Shown here: one piece after another, positions 32,948 to 42,559 of the stretch
Position numbering within the stretch: position 1 is the stretch's first letter
Layout: each line of letters starts with the position of its first letter
NCBI RefSeq assembly: GCF_958295425.1
Contig: NC_081143.1
Span: forward strand, 11,598,094 to 11,662,093
Direction: 5' to 3'
From: Solea solea
Lineage: Eukaryota; Chordata; Actinopteri; Pleuronectiformes; Soleidae
Length of the DNA stretch: 64,000 nt
Program-made: the position numbers and the translations under genes
The notes under the pieces: generated by a model
The model's database searches: none
Seen by the model: only the letters and a program-made list of their open reading frames with translations
What the model was told of the DNA's origin: nothing

Positions 32948-35650
32948 ATGTGGAGATGCAAGCAATGTGCTGAAACTCTATCTACAAGGTACCAATTACT
33001 GAAGCATTACAAATTAAAACATGGGCATTTTGGTCAAAGACACACATTTCCATGCACATACTATGACTGCCCTTGTTCATTCAAAACATGGAATGCTCTG
33101 AAAACTCATTTAAGCAGATGTCATGTTGAAGAAATACTTGGAACGAGTGCAGAGCTTGTAACATTTACATGTATTTTGTGTCCAGGAAGTGTCTTTTCAT
33201 CGAGTAGAGAGTACTTTTCACACACCAACAACCATTTAAAAAAATATGAGACTGTCCCTTGCATGTTTCAGAATTGTTCTTTTCAGACTAATATATATGC
33301 TACCTTTAAATCTCATAAAAACAGGAAACATGGCACTTGGACAGTAAAAGACCTGAAAGAGGAAATAGTGAAAATTTGTGATATAAGTGAGGACCGCACA
33401 TCTGAAGAACATTGCAGCGATCTTGCAGGAACTGCCTCTGTTTTATCATCTCCCCATTTAATTAATTCTGACACTGAAAATGAGAACCTGCAAAACATCA
33501 TAATTGAGAAATTTGCATCTGTTCTTTTGAAATTGGAGATTTACTCACATGTACCAAGCTTAGCAGTTGATGAGTTTCTTGAAGAACTGCATTTTATTTT
33601 AACCTCTGCTGTATTGCCTATATCAAAAAGTACAGCTATTGATATTTTCCAAAAGCATGACCTTAATGTTGATCAGTCAGTAATTGATGAGCTGAGCATT
33701 GCTATTTCTGCTCACAATCCCTTGTTAAAAGCAATAGCTAAGAATGGTCAACTAGCTTCAGCTTTTAAACGTAAACAATTTTATAAGGAGCATTTTAAGG
33801 TTGTAGAACCTGTTGAGTATTTACTTGAAGGAAGGCCTAACAACAAAACGTTCCAATATGTTCCCTTAATCAAGTCCCTACAACAACTGCTCAGTCGAAA
33901 TGATGTGATCGATAAAGTTGTTGATAGTCTTACTGACTCTTCTGTGACTCAACAGCAGTATTCGTCTTTCAAAGATGGTGAACACTACAAGAACAATCAG
34001 TTTTTTTCAGGTGAACAACTAAGACTCTCAGTATGCCTGTATATAGATGACTTTGAAGTTTGTAATCCATTGGGAACATCGAGGAAGAAGCACAAACTGT
34101 GTGTTGTTTATTGGACTTTAGGTAATTTGCCACCTGGTTCAAGTTCAGCCTTGTCCTCAATTTATCTTTCATTATTGTGCAAAAGTGATTATGTTAAATC
34201 ATTTGGGTACAAGAAAATATTTGAGCCCCTTTTGTGTGATATAAGGATCTTGGAACAGCATGGGTTGTTTATTCCACAGCTTGGGTCATTTATAAAGGGT
34301 ACAGTACAATGTGTAATTGCTGATAACCTTGCTGCTCATGGGCTTGCTGGGTTTCTAGAGAGTTTTTCCAGCAAGTATTTTTGCCGATTTTGTACAGCGC
34401 AGATTGATGACATTCAGTCACAGGAGGTGAAATCAGGAGCTTTCCACCTCAGAAGTAAAGAAAGACATCAGCTTCATGTCAGAAAAGCTGAGGAAGAGCA
34501 GGTTCACTGTTTTGGTGTTAAAAGAGCTTGTGTGTTGACAGACAGTCTATCGCACTTTGATGTCCTTAATGGTTATCCCCCAGACATCGCACATGATCTT
34601 TTTGAGGGCATAGTTCCAGTTGAACTAGCGCACTGCATTACTGCACTGCTGTCAAAAAAGTACTTTTCTCTTGACCAATTCAATAATCTAATACGTTTGT
34701 TTCCATACAAGTGGGGGGACAAGACAAACCGCCCACATTTGTTAACACAAACCTACAGAAATAAAAAAACAATAGGGGGAAATGCCCACGAGAACTGGTG
34801 TCTTCTCAGATTGCTTCCTTTGATGGTTGGGAATCTTGTCCCCCCAGATGAACCTGTGTGGCAGGTAATTTTGGATTTAAAGGATATTGTGGAAGTAGTT
34901 GTCGCCCCCATTCATTATGCAGAAACAATTGCATATTTGGAGTGCAAAATTTCAGAGCACAGAAAAAAATACCAGGAAGCCTTTCCTGATCAAAGATTGT
35001 TGCCAAAACATCATTTTCTAGAACATTATCCAGAGATGATTAAATGTTTTGGTCCTCTTGTAGCATTATGGACGATGCGATTTGAAGCCAAACATAGCTT
35101 TTTTAAGCAGATTGTTAGGCACACGAAGAACTTCAGAAATATTACATTGTCCTTGGCAAAAAAACACCAACTGATGGTGGGCTATCATATGGCCAGACCT
35201 GAAAGTGAACAATATTCCCCAGAAGTAACACAAGTCTCAAAGGTCCCAATTGAAGTTCTCAATGAAGACATTGCAAACGTTCTCACTCAGAAATACCCTG
35301 GGATCACAGTTGTAAACTTAGTCCATAGTGCAACCTTCATTGGCTTTAACTACAAAAAGGGCATGATAGTTGTGCATGGGTCTTGTGGTGGTTTGCCAGA
35401 ATTTGCAGAAATAATTCAGCCATGCATTTTACAAGATGGTGTCAGTTTCATCATCAGGAAATTTTGCTCATGGTATAGGGAGCACTACAGAGCCTATGAG
35501 TTGCATCCAACAAGAGAGCTGGTGATTCTGGATGTGAAGGAGCTTGCTGACCCATACCCTTTGGCTGACTATAATGTTGGATCCATACGAATGGTGACAT
35601 TAAAGAGATTTGTACATGTGACGGGTAACTTCTTTAATATGATAAAATAA
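32948..35650 (+). CDS. DDE-type transposase with N-terminal C2H2 zinc fingers, 900 aa, intact
   Basis: Probable catalytic transposase of the element. Four C2H2 fingers open the protein: C4/C7/H20/H25, C36/C41/H54/H59, C75/C78/H92/H96 and C105/C110/H123/H128; these are likely the DNA-binding region. The core follows with Tnp2-like motif order: YIDDFEVCNPLG (D367/D368), the short stretch ending NLPP, VIADNLAAHGLAGFLESF (D459), a CRFC zinc knuckle (C479/C482), PPDIAHDLFEGIVPVEL (D550, E553) and MRFEAKHSFFK (E713). D367 or D368, D459 and E713 are my candidates for the metal-binding triad. The frame is uninterrupted in one exon. The start is the first in-frame ATG after a stop at 32945 and lies 8 bp past a splice acceptor ending at 32940. 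An overlapping out-of-frame ATG at 32944 could lower translation. Related proteins are annotated in many fish genomes only as uncharacterised zinc-finger proteins. Family placement is by motif, without a search. Confidence 0.85.
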   Translation: MWRCKQCAETLSTRYQLLKHYKLKHGHFGQRHTFPCTYYDCPCSFKTWNALKTHLSRCHVEEILGTSAELVTFTCILCPGSVFSSSREYFSHTNNHLKKYETVPCMFQNCSFQTNIYATFKSHKNRKHGTWTVKDLKEEIVKICDISEDRTSEEHCSDLAGTASVLSSPHLINSDTENENLQNIIIEKFASVLLKLEIYSHVPSLAVDEFLEELHFILTSAVLPISKSTAIDIFQKHDLNVDQSVIDELSIAISAHNPLLKAIAKNGQLASAFKRKQFYKEHFKVVEPVEYLLEGRPNNKTFQYVPLIKSLQQLLSRNDVIDKVVDSLTDSSVTQQQYSSFKDGEHYKNNQFFSGEQLRLSVCLYIDDFEVCNPLGTSRKKHKLCVVYWTLGNLPPGSSSALSSIYLSLLCKSDYVKSFGYKKIFEPLLCDIRILEQHGLFIPQLGSFIKGTVQCVIADNLAAHGLAGFLESFSSKYFCRFCTAQIDDIQSQEVKSGAFHLRSKERHQLHVRKAEEEQVHCFGVKRACVLTDSLSHFDVLNGYPPDIAHDLFEGIVPVELAHCITALLSKKYFSLDQFNNLIRLFPYKWGDKTNRPHLLTQTYRNKKTIGGNAHENWCLLRLLPLMVGNLVPPDEPVWQVILDLKDIVEVVVAPIHYAETIAYLECKISEHRKKYQEAFPDQRLLPKHHFLEHYPEMIKCFGPLVALWTMRFEAKHSFFKQIVRHTKNFRNITLSLAKKHQLMVGYHMARPESEQYSPEVTQVSKVPIEVLNEDIANVLTQKYPGITVVNLVHSATFIGFNYKKGMIVVHGSCGGLPEFAEIIQPCILQDGVSFIIRKFCSWYREHYRAYELHPTRELVILDVKELADPYPLADYNVGSIRMVTLKRFVHVTGNFFNMIK

Positions 35651-35772
35651 TTACTGTCCATTATCAATATGTTAAATAAGAAATGACTGTCCCTCATGAG
35701 TACTTAAAAGGCTGGAATCTGGCCTTTTAATTTCTAACAATTGTCTGCTTTTCTTTTCAGATTAAATACAAG
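35651..35772 (+). promoter_or_regulatory. Spacer with splice acceptor for the accessory gene
   Basis: The 122 bp between the two genes contains a pyrimidine-rich acceptor, TTGTCTGCTTTTCTTTTCAG, ending at 35760, just 12 bases before the second ATG. There is no AATAAA after the transposase stop. This argues that the second gene is reached by splicing from an upstream exon rather than from its own promoter. A small inverted repeat (AAAAGGC...GCCTTTT, 35706-35728) sits here. Confidence 0.6.
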
Positions 35773-38090
35773 ATGGCTGCAACTATAAGAGTTGTACTTG
35801 GAGTAAATGATGCAACCAAACTGGCTCTTCCAACTGGAATACCAGGTTCAGTGGCAGACCTTAAAGAAGAGATTAAAAGACATTTTGGCTTGTCAGGAAA
35901 CTTTAGACTTCAGTACAGAGACACTGAATTTGACAATGAGTTTGTGAACTTGTCATGTACTTCAGACATCAAAGACAAGAGCACAGTGAAGATAATTTAC
36001 TTAACAAATGATACAAATGCGTCTCTACCTCACCATGAGCCCACTGCTTCACCTCAAGGAGTTGATAATACGTCTTTATCATCTTTTTCATCAACATCAG
36101 ACACTGACATACTATCCTCCCCTGGATCTGCATCTTCAGGGTCCTCCCTCAGATCACAGCCATGGCCTCATACCTTCCCACTACCTCAGTTCAATTATGA
36201 GGTCGACGTTCAGCTGGAGAAGGCCAACCTGGCCTTTCACAGCAGTGGAACACTGCTGTGTCCAAGTACCAAACTTAAGTCTGCTATCCTTGAAAGTTTG
36301 GCATCAGAAATTATCAAATACAAAATGTATCCTTCAAGTGCAGACCTTGATGATGTGAGTCAAGCTTTGATAACAAAACATCCTTGTTTAAAGGAGCAAG
36401 GATCCGTTTCTGGGTACTATGGTTGGAAAATCAGTTTAAAATACAAAATGGCCAACTACCGCACCAGACTGAGGGGCATTGGCTGCCCGGAGTTGAGCAT
36501 AAATGCTATGAAAGAAAAGGATGGTTCCCTGAACCACAGCCCAAACCAGGTGAAAAAGCCTCGGAAAGCAGAAGTCAACTACTGTCCTGGTTATCCTGCA
36601 GGCGAATCTAAAGAGAGTCTTGAGGCTGAAAGACAAGCACTTCTAGTGGAGGTGAAAAAGAAGAACCAAGAGCAGATTAAAAACAAAATGGAAAGAACAT
36701 TTGCCTATAGAAGGCAGGAAATTATCCAGGATATGCCCTTCATCACAGAGTTACGGAGCAGATGGCCTGCTCTGTTTTCAGAAAGAGAGGTAAAAATGTT
36801 CTAACCCTGTTATGGTGAACATGCCATCCCTTGGTAGCATGTGGTTTTTATTCAGATGTGGCTTTTTAGCTTGAAAGTATATTACTATGTTTCAGGTTGA
36901 TGCAGAATTTGCCAGAATCACCACTGTCCCACTACGGTCTACTTTCATGTTTCAACTTGATCGGCATACTGACAACTTACTGAAGGTCTTCCGTAAGAAG
37001 GGAGGGGCAGCAGGACAGAAAATTAAGGTCATTTTGGCAGCAATGGACAAGGTACATATGATTTTAAATATTTTAACTTTATTGTATGTATAAGTCTCTC
37101 CTACTTTTCTGTATCGTGTGCAAAACCTTTTATTTGTCTCCTGTAGGATCCAAGTATTGAAAAACGGAGAGATTGTGTGCTCAAAGCAGTGTCTGTGTAC
37201 CTAAATGAAGATCCACAACATCTCATTAAGGAATACATGGTAAATTTCAAAGAACTGTTTTAAACAAAACTGAAATATTGATTGATTCATTTTAATGTTT
37301 CTGCGTTAGACAATGTTAACTTTTTTTGTCTGCTTGTTGACCATGTGACTTATTCTTTTGACCTGGTTTGATTATTACTTTTTGTAATGAGAACTGTTTT
37401 AATATTTCATTGTTGTATTTAAATTTTGGGGGAGAAAACACAAGTTTTGCACTTCCCTTCCAAGAACTTGCTAATCAGCTAGGACATCACAGGTTCAAAA
37501 TCAACTTTCATAACTTTATAAATAAATTTGAGAGTGAAAAGATAAAAATTCTGAGTCAAAATTTACCTGCAGAGATCAGTATGGTTAAATAATTAAATAT
37601 TGTTCTGAACAAATATTCCTGTATTTTTTAATGGCATTTTGCAATTTTGTCCTGAATCAATGTCAAATGAGCTGCCTAGGTTTTAGAATGGTAGACAAAA
37701 CATAAGACAACACTTTTGGGATTATATGCATTCAAAACTTCAACATTTTTCTTTTTATCATTCTTCCACATTCAGGATATTGATCCTGGTGCAAAGAAAG
37801 ATATGGAGGAAACAATGATGGGAGTCTACGCCATTTGGCATGAGGGAGCAGCGGACACTGATGAAGCTGAGGATGTCGGTATCATTATAGAGGGAGTTGA
37901 AGTGCTTCAGGGTCTCAGGTATTTTGCTAATGGGTGTGCACTACTGCTTGGCCTGATCTACAGCTTAAATCTAATCTATCCCAAAGACTTAAGATACACT
38001 TTTGAGTTTGTCCAAAAAGTATTGCTGGATTTGGATGGAAACAGAATGTCTGCAAAGGTGCAGGTCTTGAAAAACCGACTGCACGAGTAG
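35773..38090 (+). CDS. Transposon accessory protein with PB1-like domain, four exons, 526 aa
   Basis: Exons are 35773-36789, 36896-37051, 37147-37239 and 37776-38090. All three introns are GT-AG and phase 0, and the joined frame is open to TAG at 38088-38090. The ATG sits in a good context (AAGATGG). Residues 4-76 look like a PB1 domain (RVVLGVNDATKL..., then FRLQYRDTEFDNEFVNL, an acidic OPCA-like loop), which in other proteins makes head-to-tail oligomers. Residues about 94-130 are Ser-rich and disordered. A conserved middle (HPCLKEQGSVSGYYGWK, RTRLRGIGCPELSINA) and a charged, possibly coiled-coil stretch near 283-320 follow. The C-terminal exon (GIIIEGVEVLQGL, LNLIYPKDLRYTFEFVQKVL) ends in VLKNRLHE. 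Similar fish genes are often auto-named SAMD3-like, although I see no clear SAM domain. By position it may play the role of plant TnpA, binding ends or assisting transposition; that is inference. Confidence 0.85.
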
Positions 38091-38924
38091 CTTCACTGCA
38101 CAAGGCAATATCTGTGATGTTCACTGCTTTTTGTTTTACATGGTGTTATTATGTATACTGTATCAGCAATGTTAAATGTCAGCTGTTAAAGCCTGTTCAG
38201 GCCTGCCTTGTTTTTTGCCATATGGTGTGCTAAAGTTCTGTCCTTGGAGGTATCTGCTTGCTTTTGGTATTTATTTTTTTACAAAACCAAAAGGCGTTGA
38301 ATTTAATGTCATAATGACCAAGCACCAAGTTTCAATTTTTACTTGAATACACTATGATTATTATTGTTGGTTTTGCTTTGTATTGAATAGTGTATCTTTT
38401 AAAGGGCCACTGATGTTTACTGTTTTATTACAGTTAGAAAAACATTTGTTGTGATTCACTTTAAATTCAATACCTAATGGATATTTTTGGTTTCACACTG
38501 TTTACATGTGCAGCCTAATTGAGCCAAAGGCATAGCTTGACTAAGACAGATAACTGGACATATTGCAGAGTCCAAGTCTACATGCAGAGGAGAACATGTT
38601 ATTATTGGCTGTGTTTAGCTTATCGTTCAAAGTGTTTCTTTACTGTAGCTTTCACTTTTGCCAGAGCCATTGTATTGTTGTTGTTTTTTCAGCAACAGTA
38701 CTGTAGTTCATACGTTATCTCCTACTACCTGAAAAGACCGGGAGGAGTATTTTTTGGTTTGTGGACGAAAATAGATTTTAGTTTGGGCTTTGAGAAATGT
38801 GTAATTTTCTGTTTAATGGTACAACTCAATTTTGTTTTATGGGTATCTGGGATGTAACCAGACTGCACTTTTGATTTAAGCCCATGTTTATTTGTGGTCA
38901 GTCTTGTCTGAAATTTAATTTTAA

Positions 38925-38970
38925 AATAAAGGCAGGTGAAAGGACTTTTTTGTGTAGAATTTTTAATAAA
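38925..38970 (+). terminator. Polyadenylation signals of the transposon
   Basis: Two AATAAA hexamers, at 38925-38930 and 38965-38970, lie about 840-880 bp after the accessory stop codon and about 300 bp inside the right end. No canonical signal follows the transposase stop, so both transcripts may share this 3' end. Confidence 0.55.
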
Positions 38971-39262
38971 TATACACAATTTAATTAAATTAAGCTTGAC
39001 ATTGATAATTAAATTGAACATGACAAATTAATTAAATCCAACATAAGAGGGTTAAATTATTTCATCATTAATGAGTTTAGTACATCTAATATTATAGTGT
39101 TAAGTAAATGTGACTTAACTGTATGATGTAGAATATATTTAGATCTATTAAGTGAAATATGCATAAAAGTAAATAGTAATAATTACATACATGGTTATTC
39201 TTGCATTTAATTAATTGTGTTTCGTGGGACCGGTTGACATAACTGAGTTAAGTAAATCTGAT

Positions 39263-39280
39263 GTTTCATTTCTTTGAGTG
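39263..39280 (-). repeat. Right terminal inverted repeat
   Basis: GTTTCATTTCTTTGAGTG, the exact reverse complement of 30898-30915. The AT-rich 250 bp just inside contains 'GTTAAGTAAAT' twice (near 39100 and 39247). Confidence 0.92.
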
Positions 39281-39296
39281 CACATCCCTGTGGTCA

Positions 39297-39650
39297 GGTT
39301 TCATTTTCTACCACTTAATCCTCCACATGAGGGTCGTAGGGAGAGCTGGAGCCAATACCAGCTAACATGGGACAAAAGTTGAGTACACCCTGGACTTGGT
39401 CGGCCATCGCAGGGGAATTACATAAAGATGAATTCATACCTAAAGTCAATTTAGAGTGTCCAATTAACCTAATGCCCAAGTTTGCATGTTTTAGGAAGAA
39501 GCTGCTGTAACTGGAGAACACACACACACACACACACAGGGAGAACATGCACACTCCAAACAGGAAGACCCTCTGCAAAACTGGGATTTGAACCTGTGAT
39601 CCTCTTGCTATGAGGCAACAATGCTGCTCCACTGCATGTCCCATGGCCTA
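39297..39650 (+). repeat. L2-like dispersed repeat with CA microsatellite
   Basis: Same word order as at 24858: 'CCACTTAATCCTCCACATGA', 'GGAGCCAATACCAGC', 'TTTAGAGTGTCCAATTAACC', 'GGGAGAACATGCACACTCCA' and 'TGCTATGAGGCAACAATGCT'. It is interrupted by (CA)n at 39518-39538. It abuts the right end of the transposon. Confidence 0.7.
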
Positions 39651-40415
39651 AATATTACATTATAGAAAAGTATTGGTATTGATATTAAGTCTGGAGTTGA
39701 CAAAATCGTATAGACACTAATCCCTTACTGATAAAAGGTACATGGTATGAAAAGCAACTGCAACAATATTCAAACGTAAATGAATAGTTATGGCAATAAA
39801 CATAAATCAGAAAAAAAAGGCAGCGTCAACTGCCACCTTTCTTATTTAATCCTGACACGTTTTAATATCACAAAGCAAAATGAAGAAGAGAAAAAAAGAA
39901 GAGTAAACTTGCTGTTTCTCTGCTCGTCCACATGGCTGTGTAAAGTGTACACTCATGCACAGAGACACTTATAATGACGTAAAGACATTCCATCACTGTT
40001 GTTGGAAAGGACACATGTTCATCCCAACCTCCTGGACTCTGTTGTAAAAGAAGTAACAATCAAACAAACTCAACAACTTAGCTCCTTGCTTACTTACTGT
40101 CACCAGATTTGACTGTTTTGTACGACTGTGTACGAGAATACGGTCCCAAAAAAACTCCACACAACTAGGATGGGCACAGACTGGGACTGAGATATTACAG
40201 AATAACACATGTAATGAGCTTTTAATGAAAGTGAATGAAACTTCTGATCTCTTGTGACGCCACCATTCATCAATTACTATGGCTTGCTAATGAAGTGGAA
40301 ATTATTAATCACTTTTAACAATTAATAATCTGCCCACATCCAAGTAAATGCTACTTTGCACCAATGAGGAGCTGCACTTCTTTTACATTCAGTGACATCA
40401 TTTGGAATGATCATG
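39651..40415. other. No supported gene
   Basis: Non-coding sequence with purine-rich stretches near 39880-39905. No family or exon was recognised. Confidence 0.55.
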
Positions 40416-40417
40416 TT

Positions 40418-40690
40418 TTGTGTCACGACCCCTGCATTTATTCTGTTAGGACTTTATTTGGTTCTTTTTTCATAGGGTCCTGTTTTATAATACCGTTTTT
40501 CACCTGTGCCTTACTAGTCGGATCACCCCTGCCTCTCCAGTGTATTTATTGGTTCATTTGTTTATTTCAGTTCAGATTGTTTCTTTCGTTATCCCATGTG
40601 ATCCCAGTCTTGTTTCCTGTGTTTCTACTCGCTGTGTTTTGAGGTTTTTCCTTTTTGTTACTTTGTTTTGTTCATTTAAACATTTGTCCA
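40418..40690. repeat. T-rich dispersed repeat, unclassified
   Basis: It begins TGTCACGACCC and continues with T-rich words ('GTTTTGAGGTTTTTCC') like those at 3259-3510 and 60225-60430. A start with TG would fit an LTR, but no matching second LTR or primer-binding site was found. Confidence 0.35.
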
Positions 40691-41678
40691 TGAGCCTGAC
40701 CCAAGTCTACTGAGGGTAGCTATAAACCTCATCATGTGATACCACTAAAGTATCATATTATATGACACATTACATTAAAAACAGAAGACCCTCAGCTGTA
40801 AATGGCTCAGGCTGGTTTACGCTGTGACAACTTTTTAACAAGCAAGATCATTGTACAACAAAGGATGAGTCACTGTTTGTGTTCAGTGAAGATATAATGA
40901 AGAGAGCCTCGAACTACAGTCACATGAAGGGCTGTAAATGAGATATGATATTTTATTTATTGCTCATTTTCTTTGTACATTTTATTTCACCGTGTTACTG
41001 GTTTAAGAGTTAATGTACAACATTTAAATCTACCACAAACTAGTTCTAGTAGAGGGCAAAAAGTATACTATACAAATACACTAAAACTCTTCCTCTCAAC
41101 TCTGTTGACAGCCTTGTGGAAAAGTGGACGGTGACCAATCACAGGGCAGTTCAGGGATGAGAGGGCGCTCTGATTGGCTGTTCTGTACAAAAGTGGCCCT
41201 TTAGTGCACAGGTTGCTATCACATCATTGGTACACCGCAGAGTTACCCTCAAAAACATGTGTGTCAGCATCAGCGGCTTTTGAGATGGAGAGATGGACTC
41301 AGCTCATTTGTCAGAGAACCACGTCATCAAGTCAGACATCCATCATCTATGTAGTGAAATCATAAACCTAGTGGGGTTGATTAAGGTACCTCATAGGATA
41401 GGAGACGTACTTCTGAAAATGACTCGGAGTTTTCAACCATAAATCACCACAGCTCTCCGAGTTTCACATATTGTCCTGCAAACATGTTATCAGCTGCGAG
41501 GAATATATTTGGTGTGTCCTTCGTGGCCAAGCATATCCCATAATTCTTTGTGCAGAGCAGTGGCAGATCATTCAACATGCACACACACAAAAGCAAAACA
41601 GAGGACACCAGGTACACCACAGTGGAAGAATTTGTATGTTAAAATGCAAGTATTTTACATTATAGATGTAATTAACCT

Positions 41679-41888
41679 GCATGGCCTAGTGGAAAGGGAA
41701 CTTGGCTTATAACTGGAAGGCTGCCGGTTCAATTCCCCACCAGGTCAAAAGGGCTGGGGTACCCCTGAGCAAGGTACCCATTGCTCTCTGAGCGCTACTT
41801 GGTGTGGCAGCCCACTGCTCCTAATTCTAGGATGGGTCAAATGCAGAGAAACAATTTCCCTAAAGGGATTAATAAAGTATAAATCTTA
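41679..41888 (+). mobile_element. tRNA-derived SINE, family A, best copy
   Basis: Head 'GCATGGCCTAGTGGAAAGGG', B box GGTTCAATTCC at 41726-41736, body 'GGGGTACCCCTGAGCAAGGT', end 'GGGATTAATAAAGTATAAAT'. It matches 11952-12175 in order and spacing. It is not a functional tRNA gene because no cloverleaf closes. Confidence 0.8.
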
Positions 41889-42026
41889 AAAGGTAACTTA
41901 TAAACTTTCAGGATTTCAAGTTTACAGAGCTATGGTGATTTGATATATGGATTGGGACATAGCTCATATGTTTTCAGGTTGAAAATAATGCGTGAGCCAT
42001 AATGTCCACCCTCACAGACCTACACA

Positions 42027-42262
42027 TGGTTTGTATTTATATAGCGTGTTTCTAGTCTTGATGACCACTCAAAGGCGCTTCCCCATTCACTCACACGTTC
42101 ATACAGCGCGTGTTTCTATCACTCATCTTTCATACCCATTCACACGCTGCCGGGAAAGCCGTCAGGAGCAACGTGGGGGTTAAGTGTCTTACCCATCGGC
42201 ATGTTGACGGAGCCAGGAATCGAACCAGCGACTCGCTCTACCACTGAGCTACAGTCGCCTAT
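42027..42262 (-). mobile_element. tRNA-headed SINE, family B, best copy
   Basis: Read on the minus strand it starts with an A-box region TAGCTCAGTGGTAGAGC (42235-42251) and a B box GGTTCGATTCC (42217-42227). It then has 'GGTAAGACACTTAACCCCCA' and ends in a 'GACTAGAAAC...TATATAAATACAAACCA' tail. Related copies or parts lie at 18437-18615, 58035-58160, 61123-61467 and 63638-63730. Confidence 0.8.
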
Positions 42263-42559
42263 ATGTTATGGTGTGTTCTGTCGCTGTCCCACTGCAAAGT
42301 GATCATGTTTATAAGGCAAACTGAGCCAAACTGACATGTGAAGTGAAGCAACTGGAGGGCCACAAATAAAAGTTTGTGACAAAATAGTAATCATTAAACC
42401 AATATTTAAATGCAACATGCTGTAAAATATTATAACACAAAATATTTTAGCTGTGACATGTAACCTCATGCATATACTTTTCAAAATAAAAGTCTGGCTG
42501 GGTCATACCAGTTAAATGCTATTAATGTGAAGGTGCAAAACTGAAATGCTTGTATTTAC

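Larger units (their letters stand above)
30898..39280 (+). mobile_element. Apparently complete CACTA-like DNA transposon, 8383 bp
   Basis: Both ends carry the exact 18-bp inverted repeat CACTCAAAGAAATGAAAC (30898-30915; reverse complement at 39263-39280). The flanks share the 2-bp direct repeat CA (30896-30897 and 39281-39282), which may be the target duplication but could be chance. Inside are an intact 900-codon transposase gene, an intact four-exon accessory gene, candidate 5' exons and two AATAAA signals. CACT(A) ends, a transposase with the motif order of Tnp2-like DDE enzymes and a second spliced gene fit the EnSpm/CACTA group. Alternative: the KDZ (Kyakuja/Dileera/Zisupton) group, which also carries zinc-binding cysteines in the core but usually makes longer target duplications. 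Intact frames and exact ends imply recent activity. Confidence 0.85.

Noticed and set aside
36008..36636. Other frames overlapping accessory exon 1
   Set aside because: They are alternative-frame shadows of the PB1-like protein exon.
37368..37592. Frame of 74 codons between accessory exons 3 and 4
   Set aside because: It lies within a GT-AG intron, and the flanking exons join in phase without it.
30898..39280. Assignment of the large element to the hAT or Zisupton-like group
   Set aside because: The flanks do not share an 8-bp duplication and the ends start CACTC. KDZ remains a weaker alternative on the strength of the zinc knuckle.
40418..40690. Retroviral or LTR-retrotransposon insertion
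   Set aside because: Only a TG start and T-rich composition were seen; no gag, pol, primer-binding site or second LTR was found.
41679..42262. tRNA genes
   Set aside because: A- and B-box-like sequences are present, but no complete cloverleaf is formed and the bodies match dispersed SINEs.
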